A stretch of 64,000 bases of DNA, from the NCBI GenBank assembly GCA_030849045.1, contig JASAOL010000533.1:1-64000 (forward strand), given 5' to 3'. Under the pieces are notes generated by a model. It was not told the DNA's origin and ran no database searches. It saw only the letters and a program-made list of their open reading frames with translations. The position numbers and the translations under genes are program-made. Below, in pieces: positions 47,673 to 57,604 of the stretch. The first letter of the stretch is position 1. Each line of letters starts with the position of its first letter. The DNA comes from Wallacemonas rigidus (Eukaryota; Euglenozoa; Kinetoplastea; Trypanosomatida; Trypanosomatidae).

Positions 47673-50351
47673 ATGGGGCTCGAGCACTACACACGAATCC
47701 GTGACCTCGGTGGGAGTAACGGTGCCTTCTTGGCGTGCGACCGACAAGATCCGTCACGAAAGGTCGTGATTAAGCGTCTGGCCGATGGCGCGGAGGGCAT
47801 GACTGAGCTGAACCTGTCGTTACGCGCGCGGCACGCGCACATCGTCAAAATGCTCGAATTCTTCATCCACGACGGTGAGCTGTACGGTGTGATCAAATAT
47901 GAGGAAGGTGGCGACCTCGCCAGCCTGATCTCTCGACTGCGAGAGCTTGAGGTGGTGCCCAAGGAGGTGACACTGCTTCGGTGGTTTGAGCAGCTCCTGT
48001 CCGCACTGCACTTTTGTCACGATGAGCGGCGTATCCTTCATCGCGACATCAAGCCCAGCAACATCTTCCTCTCCAGCGACGACAAGCAGTTATTTCTTGG
48101 CGACTTTGGCTCTGCCAAGGCCCTGGCAGAGGGCACACAGATGACCAACACGTTCGTGGGCTCTCCCATGTGGATTTCACCCGAGGTACTCCTCGGCCAC
48201 GGCTACACGTTTCCATCCGATGTGTGGTCGCTAGGGTGTGTCTTCTTCGAGATGGCGACGCTACGTCATCCCTTTCACGCGCATAACTTTGCTCATCTCG
48301 TCACCAAAGTGACGTCCGGCGAAACCGTGTCGCTGCCCGAAGCCGTCCCGGCCTCCGTACGCCACATCGTCACGCAGATGATGCGTTTTGATCCCACACA
48401 ACGCGCCACTGCTGGCGATCTTCTTCGCGAGACGCGTGCTGCCCTGCCAGAGGCAGAGGCTGCTGAAATGGCGAACCGGCGGGGCACCAGCGTTGTACAT
48501 GATGCCGTACCAGCCGAGGTCACCTCTTCACCAACCAAGGTCGCCCCTGTCGCCCCGCCCGCGTCTTCGTCGTCCTCGCCTGCAAGCCAACCGCTTACGG
48601 GCACGGCGGCGGGTGCTCCTCCGCCTCCAGGTGTACGCACGTGTACCCCAACGCAGCTAAACGTGCCCTCAGCTCCCGCTCCCGCTCCTAGCGCAGCCCG
48701 GGTGCCCACGCACGCACCCGTGGCGGACACGCCGACGCCAACCCGCCCCGCGGATAAAAACCTGACAAGGCCGAAGGAGCCGGTCGTGGTCGCGGACGGT
48801 CGTCTCCGCGCCGGTGGTGGGCATGGTGCGAGCGGCGCAGTACCCCCAAAGACTCGTACACAGGTGCCGGGCAAGCAGGTGGCCGCAGCACTGGGTGAGC
48901 GTGGTGCCGCGGCGATTCCCTCTCTTGTCACAGCCGCTGAGGCCGGTGGGGCGGCCATTCCGCCCGGCGAGCTTGGCCGTCAGATCGAAAATAGGCTCAA
49001 AAACCGACATGACAGCGACAGCGACAGCGAGGACACGGCGAGTCGGCAGCTCCGTGTGGCGAATGCGCGCGATCCTCTCTCTGTGCAGGGTCGGCGTCTC
49101 TCGGTCGATCCCGCGGAGGCAGACACCAGTGCCGCGCGGACAAGCACCGTCGGTACCACCAGCGGCAGCCGGCGCGGGAGCGTCGCCACCTCAGCCTCAC
49201 GCGCGTCCGCTTCCGCTGGACGCCAAAAGGCTAACGAGACCGCCGCTAACCGCAGGAGTGGTAATCGAGCTGTGACCGGCCCCAACAAGGCCCCAGCCAT
49301 GCGCCAGCGCTGGTACGATCGGACACCAAAGCCAAACACAACCGCCGGCAAGCGGGCCCCGGCGCAGACAACATCCTACCTTGGTGCGCGCGACACACCA
49401 ACCGTCGCGGTGATGGCGACACCGCCAAAGCCTGCCAAACCGGACGGGTCATCGGCGTTCTCCTCACCAACGGTTGATGCAACACCCACCAGCACGACCA
49501 CGGCGTCCGCGGAGCCAACCCAGAGTGGTGGCGTAAAGACGTGGCTCGCGCAGCACAGTGATGAGGCGAGCGATATCGAGCTGTACCTGCGGAAGTTCCG
49601 TGATCACGACGACGCTGTCCTGCGCACCTACGACGAGCGTGAGGCCAACGGCGAGGCCCCATTTGTAGTAGACAAGACATCTTCCCCGTCACCGCCGGCG
49701 CAGTCCGCGCCACCGCGAGCGCCACCGAAGCGCGAACGGCAATCGAGTCGGCGTGTCACCCCAGCTGGTGCCAGTGATGTGGCCGGTGGGACACCACCAG
49801 CACCACCGGCAGGCGTCATGCGCTCGCCGCCACGGGTGCCGCGACGGAAGACTGCCGATCCGCCGGTGAACATACTCGTCGGTGGCGGGGGAGGGGCAGT
49901 CTGCAAGGCACCACCACAGTCACCACCGCCATCTACAGCATCGGCGCCACGAACGCGCTCGACAGAGCCGTCTCTGTCGCCCACGCCCTCGGCGGTGCGC
50001 GTACGCCGTGGTGCCAACTCGGCCGCACGCCGGCACAAGGCACCATCGCCATCAAATGCATCCCCTGCTGGTGCGCGCTTTTTCTCCCCCAAGTACGAGC
50101 GGCAGCCCAGCGCGTTGCGAGCACCGTTGGTCGCTTCGCACCACCCTCGACAAGCCAGTCACGCACGTCCGCAGCCACAGTACACCGCAGCAGAAAGGCA
50201 CGAGATGGAAATGGAGCGGCAGGAGGCCAAGGAGAGGCGCGAGGCCGATCGCAAACGGATGAAGGAAATGATCAGAGCTCAACGCGCGCAGCAGAAGCCC
50301 CGACACAGCGTGGATGTTGAGATCAAGCTTCCCGATGATATGGCGTCCTAA
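47673..50351 (+). CDS. NEK-like protein kinase
   Basis: An 892-residue protein with a complete N-terminal kinase domain at about 6-260: glycine loop LGGSNGAFLA, VVIKRL with Lys34, IKYEEGGDLASLI, LHRDIKPSN with Asp125, LGDFGSAKAL with Asp144, VGSPMWISPEVL, SDVWSLGCVFFEMATL and FDPTQRATAGDLL. The activation segment has normal length, in contrast to the other two kinases in this window. The GGDL hinge and WSLGCVFFEMATLRHPF support the NEK family. Residues about 265-830 are Pro/Ala/Thr/Ser-rich without a domain. A basic and acidic helix near 845-880 (MEMERQEAKERREADRKR) may form a coiled coil. It is the last + strand gene before the converging unit. Confidence 0.93.
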   Translation: MGLEHYTRIRDLGGSNGAFLACDRQDPSRKVVIKRLADGAEGMTELNLSLRARHAHIVKMLEFFIHDGELYGVIKYEEGGDLASLISRLRELEVVPKEVTLLRWFEQLLSALHFCHDERRILHRDIKPSNIFLSSDDKQLFLGDFGSAKALAEGTQMTNTFVGSPMWISPEVLLGHGYTFPSDVWSLGCVFFEMATLRHPFHAHNFAHLVTKVTSGETVSLPEAVPASVRHIVTQMMRFDPTQRATAGDLLRETRAALPEAEAAEMANRRGTSVVHDAVPAEVTSSPTKVAPVAPPASSSSSPASQPLTGTAAGAPPPPGVRTCTPTQLNVPSAPAPAPSAARVPTHAPVADTPTPTRPADKNLTRPKEPVVVADGRLRAGGGHGASGAVPPKTRTQVPGKQVAAALGERGAAAIPSLVTAAEAGGAAIPPGELGRQIENRLKNRHDSDSDSEDTASRQLRVANARDPLSVQGRRLSVDPAEADTSAARTSTVGTTSGSRRGSVATSASRASASAGRQKANETAANRRSGNRAVTGPNKAPAMRQRWYDRTPKPNTTAGKRAPAQTTSYLGARDTPTVAVMATPPKPAKPDGSSAFSSPTVDATPTSTTTASAEPTQSGGVKTWLAQHSDEASDIELYLRKFRDHDDAVLRTYDEREANGEAPFVVDKTSSPSPPAQSAPPRAPPKRERQSSRRVTPAGASDVAGGTPPAPPAGVMRSPPRVPRRKTADPPVNILVGGGGGAVCKAPPQSPPPSTASAPRTRSTEPSLSPTPSAVRVRRGANSAARRHKAPSPSNASPAGARFFSPKYERQPSALRAPLVASHHPRQASHARPQPQYTAAERHEMEMERQEAKERREADRKRMKEMIRAQRAQQKPRHSVDVEIKLPDDMAS

Positions 50352-50754
50352 GTGGGGGAAACACAGACGTGTTCCGTGCATTGCTGTCTATTCTTTTCTT
50401 CTTCACCACGAATGTACATTTTGTGTGTGTCCCATCGTCGACCATGGAGAACGATACGAAGAAAAGAGAAAAACGAAATAGCGCAGAGTGCGCGTATCAG
50501 TACGCACGCACGCGTCTGAGCGTTCCTATCCATGCGTGGGACGTGCGGAGCTCCACCAAGACAAGAAACACCAATCAAGTGACGCAGAACGCCCCCTCCC
50601 GACTGTGCGAAACAACACCTTTTCGCACACATGCACGAGGGAAAGGCGGTTGTTACACGATCTCCTTCCTCTGTCCTTTTCGCCACCATCTCGACTCCCC
50701 CTGCTCCGTTTTTTTCTCGTCCTGGATGTCGTTCTTCACACCGTGTCTTTTTTT

Positions 50755-50887
50755 TTTCGGCAGCTGCGGTGGGCGGCCGCCCAGGGTTGGCGTCGGCCTC
50801 GGCCCCAGGCCAGGGGAGGGCGGCGCCCCTCGGCCCCCGACCCAGCCCTGCCTGCCGCCCACCCATGGTGGCGCGCAGGACCCGAAA
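50755..50887. repeat. GC-rich imperfect inverted repeat with G-quadruplex motif
   Basis: Paired parts, from outside in: TTTCGG 50755-50760 with CCGAAA 50882-50887; CTGC 50764-50767 with GCAG 50875-50878; GGTGGGCGGC 50768-50777 with GCCGCCCACC 50854-50863; AGGG 50783-50786 with CCCT 50846-50849; TGG with CCA; GTCGG 50792-50796 with CCGAC 50837-50841; and an inner hairpin GGCC-AGGGG (50808-50816) with CCCCT-C-GGCC (50826-50835). Beyond the ends, ten T on the left face an A-rich stretch on the right. On the - strand, four G runs with loops of 2, 2 and 4 bases (50826-50848) fit a G-quadruplex motif. It lies in the convergent strand-switch region and may help stop transcription or process RNA ends. 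Confidence 0.8.
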
Positions 50888-51191
50888 CAAAAGAAAAAGA
50901 AAAAAACCTTCGTTACAAGAGGCGAGCGGGAGAGAGTGAGGAGAGATGGGAGGGTAATTGCGGGAGAACAGCAGAGCCAAGAGAGCGCACAACAGTTAAT
51001 CCTCTTTGTGCTCGCACACACACACACACACAAGCGGCGAGGAAAATGACGGTGAGCTAACGATAAATCGGTCTGCGAAAAACATGAACAATCGCAGAGA
51101 TGCCTGCTGTGCTTCGCTTTTCACGCTACGCCCTTGCGTACGCGCAGGTGCGCCGTGACTGTTCATGCGCTCCCTCCTTTCCGTTTTGGAC

Positions 51192-51204
51192 GGGGGGGGG
51201 GGGG
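51192..51204. repeat. Run of thirteen G
   Basis: An uninterrupted G13 tract on the + strand lies in the strand-switch region about 300 bases from the inverted repeat. It is long for this genome, where other homopolymers are A or T, and its true length may be misjudged by sequencing. Confidence 0.85.
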
Positions 51205-52286
51205 CGCGTTCTTCTTCGGTCCTGCGCTGCTTGGTAGCGTGTAGCTGTTTTGGCGTTGTTGATGAAAACGAAAAGGAAAAGAATGAAACACTGAGTACAT
51301 GGATAGATCTTTGCAGACGTAGGCGGAAAGGCGATCTACCACAAAAAAGGAGTGCGCTTCTTCCTGTGACCTCCCAATGCTGTATAAGTTAAGGGTGGCG
51401 CGGTTTTTCACCAAAAAGATCTCATCATTGCACTTTTGCTTTTATTTTCTGCTGCGGGAAGGGCAGTTGCGCGCGAACCCACTCCGAGCGTCCGTCGGTC
51501 ACGTGATGTGTGGAACTGTAGTTCAGGAGAGTTCAAGGAGAAAACACTAGTCATAACAATCGTCTGAAGGTGAGTGCGAGAATCAACGAATGAGTTTGCG
51601 GAATGACTCTAGCGATTTCAATGACACAATGCTTCCTGTTCTATCGCGCGCCTACTTGTTCAGCTCCTGACAGAGATAGATAGAGAGATTGAAAAAGTGA
51701 GCCGCCATGAAAAATGGAAAAAAGAAAGACGACAGTGAGAAAGGGGTTGTTGACGCAGCTCAAGCCCCCATTGTGGCATCCAGAAGGAGAAAAGAGGGGA
51801 TACGGGAGAGAGAAAAAAAAGTTTTTTTTTTTTTTGTGTATGAGGAATAACGAATGAAAAATAGAAAAAGAAAAATCGAAAAAATGCGGAAAAGAACGAA
51901 AGAACGCTGACTGACCGCGCAGGGTATTGTACGTACGTCCAACACAATCCATGCGGTAGAGTCGCGCCAAGAGACGAGAATCGGAAAAACAGAGGTAGAC
52001 GGCTACTCTGGTACTCTCCGAAGTGATCTCTTCCTCCGCCGCAACGGCCACGCGTGGATCTCTAATTACGTGTTGGTCTCTCGGCGCGGTGGTGCAGGGC
52101 TCTTCTTCTTATTCCGTGATGCTTTCCTTCTCTCCTCTACCTTTGGCTGTTGTGCGCCATGCCACGTTCGTGCCGCTTAGCTTGCAGACAATGTGTTCTG
52201 AGCTCGCGACCGCGAACGCACACACGCACGCGCTGCTTTGGATATGCCCACTCTCTGCGACTTCCCTTCCTTTTTCATTCATGTGC

Positions 52287-52757
52287 TTAAACAAGGAAGC
52301 GGCAGCCGGGCACCGCGATGCCGGGTATATCACACTCTGGAACAATACGCCAGCCACCACAGCGAACGCTGCGCAGTTCCTGGCAGCACGCGCACGGCGC
52401 ACAGCACCAGATGCAGACGAAGTCGCCGATCATGTTGCCCGACGTGCCGTTCTTCTTGCGCAGGTTGTACCGCGTGAAGAGACGACCAACGGGGCAGCAG
52501 AGGATACACAGGCAGTGCGGCCAGATGGAGCATTGATCGCCTAGAGAGGTCGCATAGAGCTTGCACGTGGAGCACGGTGAGAGGAAGGTCCAGTGGAGGA
52601 GGCACAACAGCGCGCCGACCACATCGGGACCACCACAGCACGGCGCGAGCTTCCAGCATTCGTAGAACGCACCGGCCTGTCCGCCCCACGAAATCTGGTC
52701 AAGACCGAGCAGACCCAGTGGTAGGTTCTGACCACACTCAGAGATTTGCTGGCCCAT
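52287..52757 (-). CDS. PLAC8-family Cys-rich protein
   Basis: A 156-residue protein with more than 20 Cys. The C-terminal part matches the PLAC8 (DUF614) pattern: a basic segment RYNLRKKNGTSGNMIGD followed by FVCIWCCAPCACCQELRSV, the family's typical Cys-rich hydrophobic block ending in Q-E-x-R. Upstream Cys-rich hydrophobic stretches (VVGALLCLLHWTFLSPC and CSIWPHCLCILCC) also fit. PLAC8 members are membrane-associated and have been linked to cell size, metal transport and other roles; none can be assigned here. It is the last gene of the - strand unit, next to the strand-switch region. On its coding strand, oligo(A) and a CA-rich stretch lie just before the start. A + strand frame over the same bases is an antisense by-product. 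Confidence 0.85.
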   Translation of the reverse strand: MGQQISECGQNLPLGLLGLDQISWGGQAGAFYECWKLAPCCGGPDVVGALLCLLHWTFLSPCSTCKLYATSLGDQCSIWPHCLCILCCPVGRLFTRYNLRKKNGTSGNMIGDFVCIWCCAPCACCQELRSVRCGGWRIVPECDIPGIAVPGCRFLV

Positions 52758-53204
52758 GATGAAGTCAAGAGCGCTTTTTTTTTTTGTGTATGTATGTGTG
52801 TGTGTGTGTGTTGTTTGTTGTGTGTCAAACGGGGCTTGTCGAACGCTTGTGAATCACGTTACTTGCGTTTAGAATTCGTTAAAAACTTGACAGTCGACGA
52901 TACGCGCAGTAGTGTTCATTGACGTCGTTGTGTTTGGTTTGTGTGTGTGTGTGTGTGTGCCGAAATGGGGAGGAAGGAGTGAGTGGGTGAGCCAGTGTGT
53001 GTGTATGTGTGGAAATACAGACGAAGTGCGAAGTGCGAATGGAGCGGCGCGAGCCTCCCTTCTTTTTGATTGGTCCAAGAATCACGGGAGCATGCGTGCG
53101 GTGAACCGTACCATAACACGGTACTCTAGGCGTACCAACTGACGCGCAGCAACCTCAGGACGTTGCTGCACTACATTTTCGCGTTAACAAGGTGTTCGTA
53201 CACA

Positions 53205-53237
<33 letters not shown>

Positions 53238-53407
53238 ACGAACGAAAGAAAGAGCGGCAAAGGGAAGGTGACGTGAGGGGGACGAAGCAAAACATGACAG
53301 GCCATGTGTAGTAGTGAGTAGGAGCGAAAAAAAAAAAGGGGGAAAAAAAAAGAAGTGAGAAACTCTATCTTACATGCGAAGTCAAAAAGCAAGACAGCGG
53401 TAGGGTC
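52758..53407. other. Intergenic region, polycystin to PLAC8 gene
   Basis: No gene is supported. Read on the - strand it holds CA repeats at 53206-53234 (as CA on the + strand here), 52940-52959 and about 52796-52811 (as GT on the + strand), and an oligo(A) run near 52775-52785 on the sense strand, 17 or so bases before the PLAC8 ATG. A pyrimidine stretch on the - strand near 52965-52990 is a modest acceptor candidate. Confidence 0.5.
53206..53234. repeat. CA microsatellite
   Basis: About fourteen CA units on the + strand, downstream of the polycystin-like gene. It is likely to vary in length. Confidence 0.9.
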
Positions 53408-56400
53408 CTAACACCTCGTCTCTGCACTCCGAAACGGTGGGGCCTCTTGCATCTCGAGCTCCACGTAGCGCACGATTTTATGTGGCAGCTCTTCCAACGC
53501 CGCGTCAACAGAGAAGACGCGCTCCTCGAGCGTCGACAGCGGCGGCGTGCCTGCCTTCAGCCAGCCGCTGAGACCACTCGCCTTGGCATCGTAGTACGCG
53601 GCGAGGCGCTCGTCCAACCAGCTCGGGTCGTTGTGATGAAGAAAGCGCACGCTGTCCACACACATCAACCACCACTGGCGCAGGTGCATCGCGCCGAATT
53701 CGGCCTGAAACGCTCGTGGAAAGCGCCAGAGGACGCCCGCGTATGAGATGTGCGCGCCGGTGTCGAGGTGTGATTGCAGCACAGCCACGCTCTTGCCGCC
53801 GTATCCGTTGACCGTCGCACCCGAGAGCGCACCCGCTATGCCCTTCTTGACGCCCTGGCTCAGCATAGCCGCGTCGGTGAGCGAGACGTAGCGGGCCACG
53901 TCGTCGAAGAGAAGCGCGGGACGGCGGCCCCACAGCCAGCGCCGGAGCGACTCCTTGCCATAGTCGAGTGACAGCGCACGGCGTACGTGGCGCAGGGTGA
54001 GGGCCCACGACATGCGTGAGATGTGCAGTGCCACGGTGGATTGACGGAACGCTTCCATCAAAATGGTCATGAGCACGGCGATGAACAAGAAGAATTGAAT
54101 GTATATGAAGAAGAGTAGGAACACATGCAGCTCGGGGCTGTTTGACCCCTCGAAGATGCGGCGCTTTGTATCCACCGGCGTCGGATCGGACACGCCTAAG
54201 CTGCTGCCATGCACGGATGGCAGTGTTGTGTCGAAGCCGCTACTCGAGACTGATGCGATCTGCACCGGATCAAGACGATTGCGATTACTATTGAATGTGA
54301 CCTGCGTGAAGAGAAAGCGGCAGCGATCCACGAAGAGTAGCACCACGGTCATGTAGGCGCGACCAAAGCTGGAGAACTCGTGCAGGACTCCGCCAAACAG
54401 AAGCCTACCACAAATGGCAACGCCGATCGTCGTGAAGAACCAGATACTGGCCGTCGTAAACACACGCGTGGCGCAGGCTTCAATGGCCTCCATAGTCGCC
54501 CACGCTCCCAGCATGACGCTCGTGAAACGCAACAGGTATATGTACACAAAGAAGAGCGCGGCCACACCGAGCCGACGGTAGACTGGGTACGTCTCGACAC
54601 ACAGCTTCGCGATTTCGGTCGGGAATTCGTTGCGTGCGGCGTACGTTAGTATCATGCGGTTGCGGTCACGGCCTATAGAGGCCCAGAAGGCTACCACGGA
54701 TGAAATCGTCAGGGTGAGCGCGGTGAAGCAGACGATTGGCCAGAGGCGCAGAAAGCGCTGCACGGCAGCCGCCAGTCCACGCAGACTCCCCTCCTTGTCA
54801 ACCGTCAGCGCCCGTCCTGCAAGCCGCTGCTCTCGCTGGTAGTCTGCCGTGAACTGCCCAATACTGTGCACGGCGTAGATGATCACCACGAGCACCGTCA
54901 CGATACTAATGCCAAGCTGTGCAAAGTGTGAGTCCCAGGACAGCGCGGGAGCCGAGTAGACACTCACCGTGGGCACCACAACAGAGCCTGTCGCAGCGAA
55001 GGAGAAGTCCACACGTGCGTAAAAGAAGGTATTTTCAGAGCCCGAGTACATCACGTACTCCAGCTGGAGCTCCGTCACGCTGAGGTGGAAGAAGAAGGAG
55101 CTGCAGCTGTCAACATCGCTCGTGTCCATCTCATACTCACTCCACAGCTCTGTCATGTGCGCGTACTCGCGCGAATAAGGCGGCCAAAGGATGCTTTCCT
55201 TTCTCGTCTCCATGAGGTTCAGCGCCGCCTCGACGTTGTTGCACGAAGCAGAGAAGGGCAGCTGCGCAACGTACCCGGAATGACTTTTTTTGTACACAAA
55301 TAGTGTTTCCTCTGGCAGAGCGGGGTTGGTGCGGTTGCAGATGGATGTCGGCACCAGCGGCGGGGCGACGGAGGTGTGGAGCTCGGTGCCGCTGCCTGCC
55401 TGGCACGAGATATCGAGTCCAGCCAGTGACGCGCGCTTACAAACGTAGGAAGAGTTGGTGTAGCTGTTGGCCACCGCGCGGCGCCGCGCGGTCAGACGGG
55501 CTGACCCGACGAGGCGATCCGTGCCGTGCACGACCTCCGTCCATGGCCGTTCGTACGTCGGGCTCTGGCAGTCCCAGAGATGAGGTAAAAAGACGTTCTT
55601 GAGCCAGCGCATCACGTCGCGCTTCGTCCGCACCGAGCGGAGGCGTACGAGGGTAGGATTTCGGTGGTAGCTGGCGACACGCGTGACCTGTGCGTCCACA
55701 GCCGCTCTTGGATCTGGCTGCGGTGTCCAACTGTTCACAGTGGCGTTGTAGTGCGAGTAGATCCAAGGGTGGAACTCACTTCCACCCTCTACAAAGTCAC
55801 CACGTGAGTCATTACTGTACTGCTCCGTGTCAATGCGCACTGCCTCGAGCAGAATCTCGCGTCCAATGCTAGCAGCTCTCTCCAGATTCGCGTCCAGTGA
55901 CTTGACGACACCGTCGGCGATGAGGTTCCACCGTGGCCCTTTAGGTGCAGAAAAAAGAACGAGTAGACTGACCATAACCAGCACTGGCAGGTACCAACAG
56001 AACCCGCTTACGAGCTCGGCCGTGCGGCGCTGCTGCGCGGTGAAATCCAGAACAGCCGCCACAGGCAGTTCTATGTGCATGAGGCCCTCGTCGGCCTCGT
56101 TGGCGAGAGAGAGTCGGTGATGCCTGCTGTGGCCTCCACCGCGATCACCACCTTGCCCAACATCGCCGCTGAGGCGTTCACACGGCTGCTCTGCATCCAG
56201 CATCACCCGCGAGCGCGGTGTGCGCCGGCTGCGTTTTTCCATTTTGCGATTAATGAGGCTTTCTGCGCCTTCAATGCCGACGTCGCTGGGCTTCGGGTAC
56301 AGAAGGTCACGCAGGCGGCTCCCACACGTCTTGGTCATCGACGGCGGCGCGAGGGCAGTCCAGGCATCGGCTTCGTCAGGCACGCTGTGCGTCGGATCGG

Positions 56401-56986
56401 CTTCGCTGACCAGACCCCATACACCGTCTACGTGGCGCGCATTGAAGGCACTATTAAATGGCGAGCAATGAGAATGCGGACGGCGTTGGCGCCGCCGATG
56501 GACGTGCGCGTGCTCGTCGCCACCTGGGCGGGAGCTCACGACGGAGGTGCTGCGGCCTGACGTGCTGTTGAGTGACAGTCCGTACCCCTGCTTTCGACCC
56601 GCGTGCCCGCGGTAGCGCAGCCCTGCGTTTTCGGCGATCGTCGCATCACGGGGAAGTGTTGGCAGTGGGAAGCCGGACATGGAGCCCGCGTTTAGCACGG
56701 CGTCAACAGAAGGCGTACCTGATCCCGGCAGTTGCCGCAGAACATCACCGCTGTGCCTCATGCCAAGCAGGGAGGCCATGGGTGATGTGAGTAGGCTGAT
56801 TGCCGCGACGTTGGCGCGGAGCGAGGCGTCATTGGGTGTCGTGTCACGTCCTTTTGGTTTACTGCGGAGGAGTCTTGGCTCTAGAAGGGACGAGAAGCCG
56901 TCCGTGAGCGACACAGGCGACCGAGAACGAGGTGATTCGCCGGGAGAGACCTCACCGGAGGGCAGCTCACCCGTCTCTTGATTCAT
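53408..56986 (-). CDS. Polycystin-type (PKD2/TRPP-like) cation channel
   Basis: A 1192-residue membrane protein. Residues 1 to about 325 are cytoplasmic, low complexity, with Arg/His-rich parts. TM1 lies at about 329-352 (GFCWYLPVLVMVSLLVLF). A large extracytosolic domain of about 335 residues follows, with features of the polycystin TOP domain (WLKNVFLPHLWDC, VGSARLTARR, many Cys and Asn-x-Ser/Thr sites). TM2 lies near 688-712, TM3 near 750, TM4 near 815, TM5 near 850, a short pore-like stretch near 882, and S6 at about 948-975 (FFIYIQFFLFIAVLMTILM). This six-segment layout with a long S1-S2 loop is that of PKD2 channels, which conduct cations, often calcium, in flagellar or other membranes. 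No EF-hand is seen in the C-terminus. The open frame begins at a GTG; the first ATG is 56986, 57 nt after an acceptor-like AG. Confidence 0.85.
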   Translation of the reverse strand: MNQETGELPSGEVSPGESPRSRSPVSLTDGFSSLLEPRLLRSKPKGRDTTPNDASLRANVAAISLLTSPMASLLGMRHSGDVLRQLPGSGTPSVDAVLNAGSMSGFPLPTLPRDATIAENAGLRYRGHAGRKQGYGLSLNSTSGRSTSVVSSRPGGDEHAHVHRRRQRRPHSHCSPFNSAFNARHVDGVWGLVSEADPTHSVPDEADAWTALAPPSMTKTCGSRLRDLLYPKPSDVGIEGAESLINRKMEKRSRRTPRSRVMLDAEQPCERLSGDVGQGGDRGGGHSRHHRLSLANEADEGLMHIELPVAAVLDFTAQQRRTAELVSGFCWYLPVLVMVSLLVLFSAPKGPRWNLIADGVVKSLDANLERAASIGREILLEAVRIDTEQYSNDSRGDFVEGGSEFHPWIYSHYNATVNSWTPQPDPRAAVDAQVTRVASYHRNPTLVRLRSVRTKRDVMRWLKNVFLPHLWDCQSPTYERPWTEVVHGTDRLVGSARLTARRRAVANSYTNSSYVCKRASLAGLDISCQAGSGTELHTSVAPPLVPTSICNRTNPALPEETLFVYKKSHSGYVAQLPFSASCNNVEAALNLMETRKESILWPPYSREYAHMTELWSEYEMDTSDVDSCSSFFFHLSVTELQLEYVMYSGSENTFFYARVDFSFAATGSVVVPTVSVYSAPALSWDSHFAQLGISIVTVLVVIIYAVHSIGQFTADYQREQRLAGRALTVDKEGSLRGLAAAVQRFLRLWPIVCFTALTLTISSVVAFWASIGRDRNRMILTYAARNEFPTEIAKLCVETYPVYRRLGVAALFFVYIYLLRFTSVMLGAWATMEAIEACATRVFTTASIWFFTTIGVAICGRLLFGGVLHEFSSFGRAYMTVVLLFVDRCRFLFTQVTFNSNRNRLDPVQIASVSSSGFDTTLPSVHGSSLGVSDPTPVDTKRRIFEGSNSPELHVFLLFFIYIQFFLFIAVLMTILMEAFRQSTVALHISRMSWALTLRHVRRALSLDYGKESLRRWLWGRRPALLFDDVARYVSLTDAAMLSQGVKKGIAGALSGATVNGYGGKSVAVLQSHLDTGAHISYAGVLWRFPRAFQAEFGAMHLRQWWLMCVDSVRFLHHNDPSWLDERLAAYYDAKASGLSGWLKAGTPPLSTLEERVFSVDAALEELPHKIVRYVELEMQEAPPFRSAETRC

Positions 56987-57604
56987 TCTTCGCCACTGCA
57001 CAGTCTTTGATGATCGGACGGTGTGTGTACGCGGAGAAATGAGCTGAGTGTGAAGTGTGAACAGTTACAGAAAAAAATAATAAGAACAACAAATAAGAAT
57101 AGCGGACACCGAAAGAAGGGGAAAAAGAGCGTGAACGAGACAACACAGTGATGACTGAATGCAGGTGGAGACGCGCTGCGACCGAGACTGCTATTTCCCC
57201 CCGTTCGCACCGTTTATGAGAGTCAGAGGAAACGTCAGAGAATGAGGAGGGCGGATCAAAAATCGCCAGATTGCGAGCGTGTCTACATTGCTTACTCTTG
57301 TTCTCTTTCAAATGCCCATCTCTGCGCGTGCAGCAGGTGACGAACGCCGTTTTTTTTTTTTTTTTCGTGCGTGCCACTTTGTCGGGGCGATACTCGACAC
57401 ACGGAATCGATCCGTGCGCGCGCCTGATCATTTCACGCGGTCGAGTGCTTCGCGCACGCGAAAAGGAGCGAAGTGACAAGAATGCAGGTGGCGATTTGAA
57501 TCGTTGAGTTTTCACAAGCTCAATGCAAGCTATTTAGGTTACAGGGAGTGTAGCGATACCATATACAGTAGCCATGTCACAGCAATACAGCGGGACAGAA
57601 GGCG
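56987..57604. other. Intergenic region before the polycystin-like gene (- strand)
   Basis: No gene is supported. On the - strand a pyrimidine-rich tract at about 57062-57115 (seen here as A/G) precedes an AG at 57045-57044, a likely acceptor for the polycystin-like gene. A run of T on the + strand lies at about 57350-57365. Confidence 0.55.

Larger units (their letters stand above)
50352..52286. other. Convergent strand-switch region
   Basis: All genes to the left are on the + strand and all to the right on the - strand, so two polycistronic units should end here. I see no gene in these 1.9 kb. It holds a GC-rich inverted repeat at 50755-50887, a run of thirteen G at 51192-51204, A/G-rich stretches at about 50880-50960 and 51660-51905 (pyrimidine-rich on the - strand) and a short CA repeat near 51016-51031. 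In Leishmania such regions are known termination sites that carry base J and sometimes tRNA genes; no tRNA was found here. Confidence 0.75.

Noticed and set aside
52023-52544. + strand frame of 173 codons over the PLAC8 gene
   Set aside because: The - strand frame has the diagnostic PLAC8 cysteine pattern; the + strand frame shows none and would break the strand order of the region.
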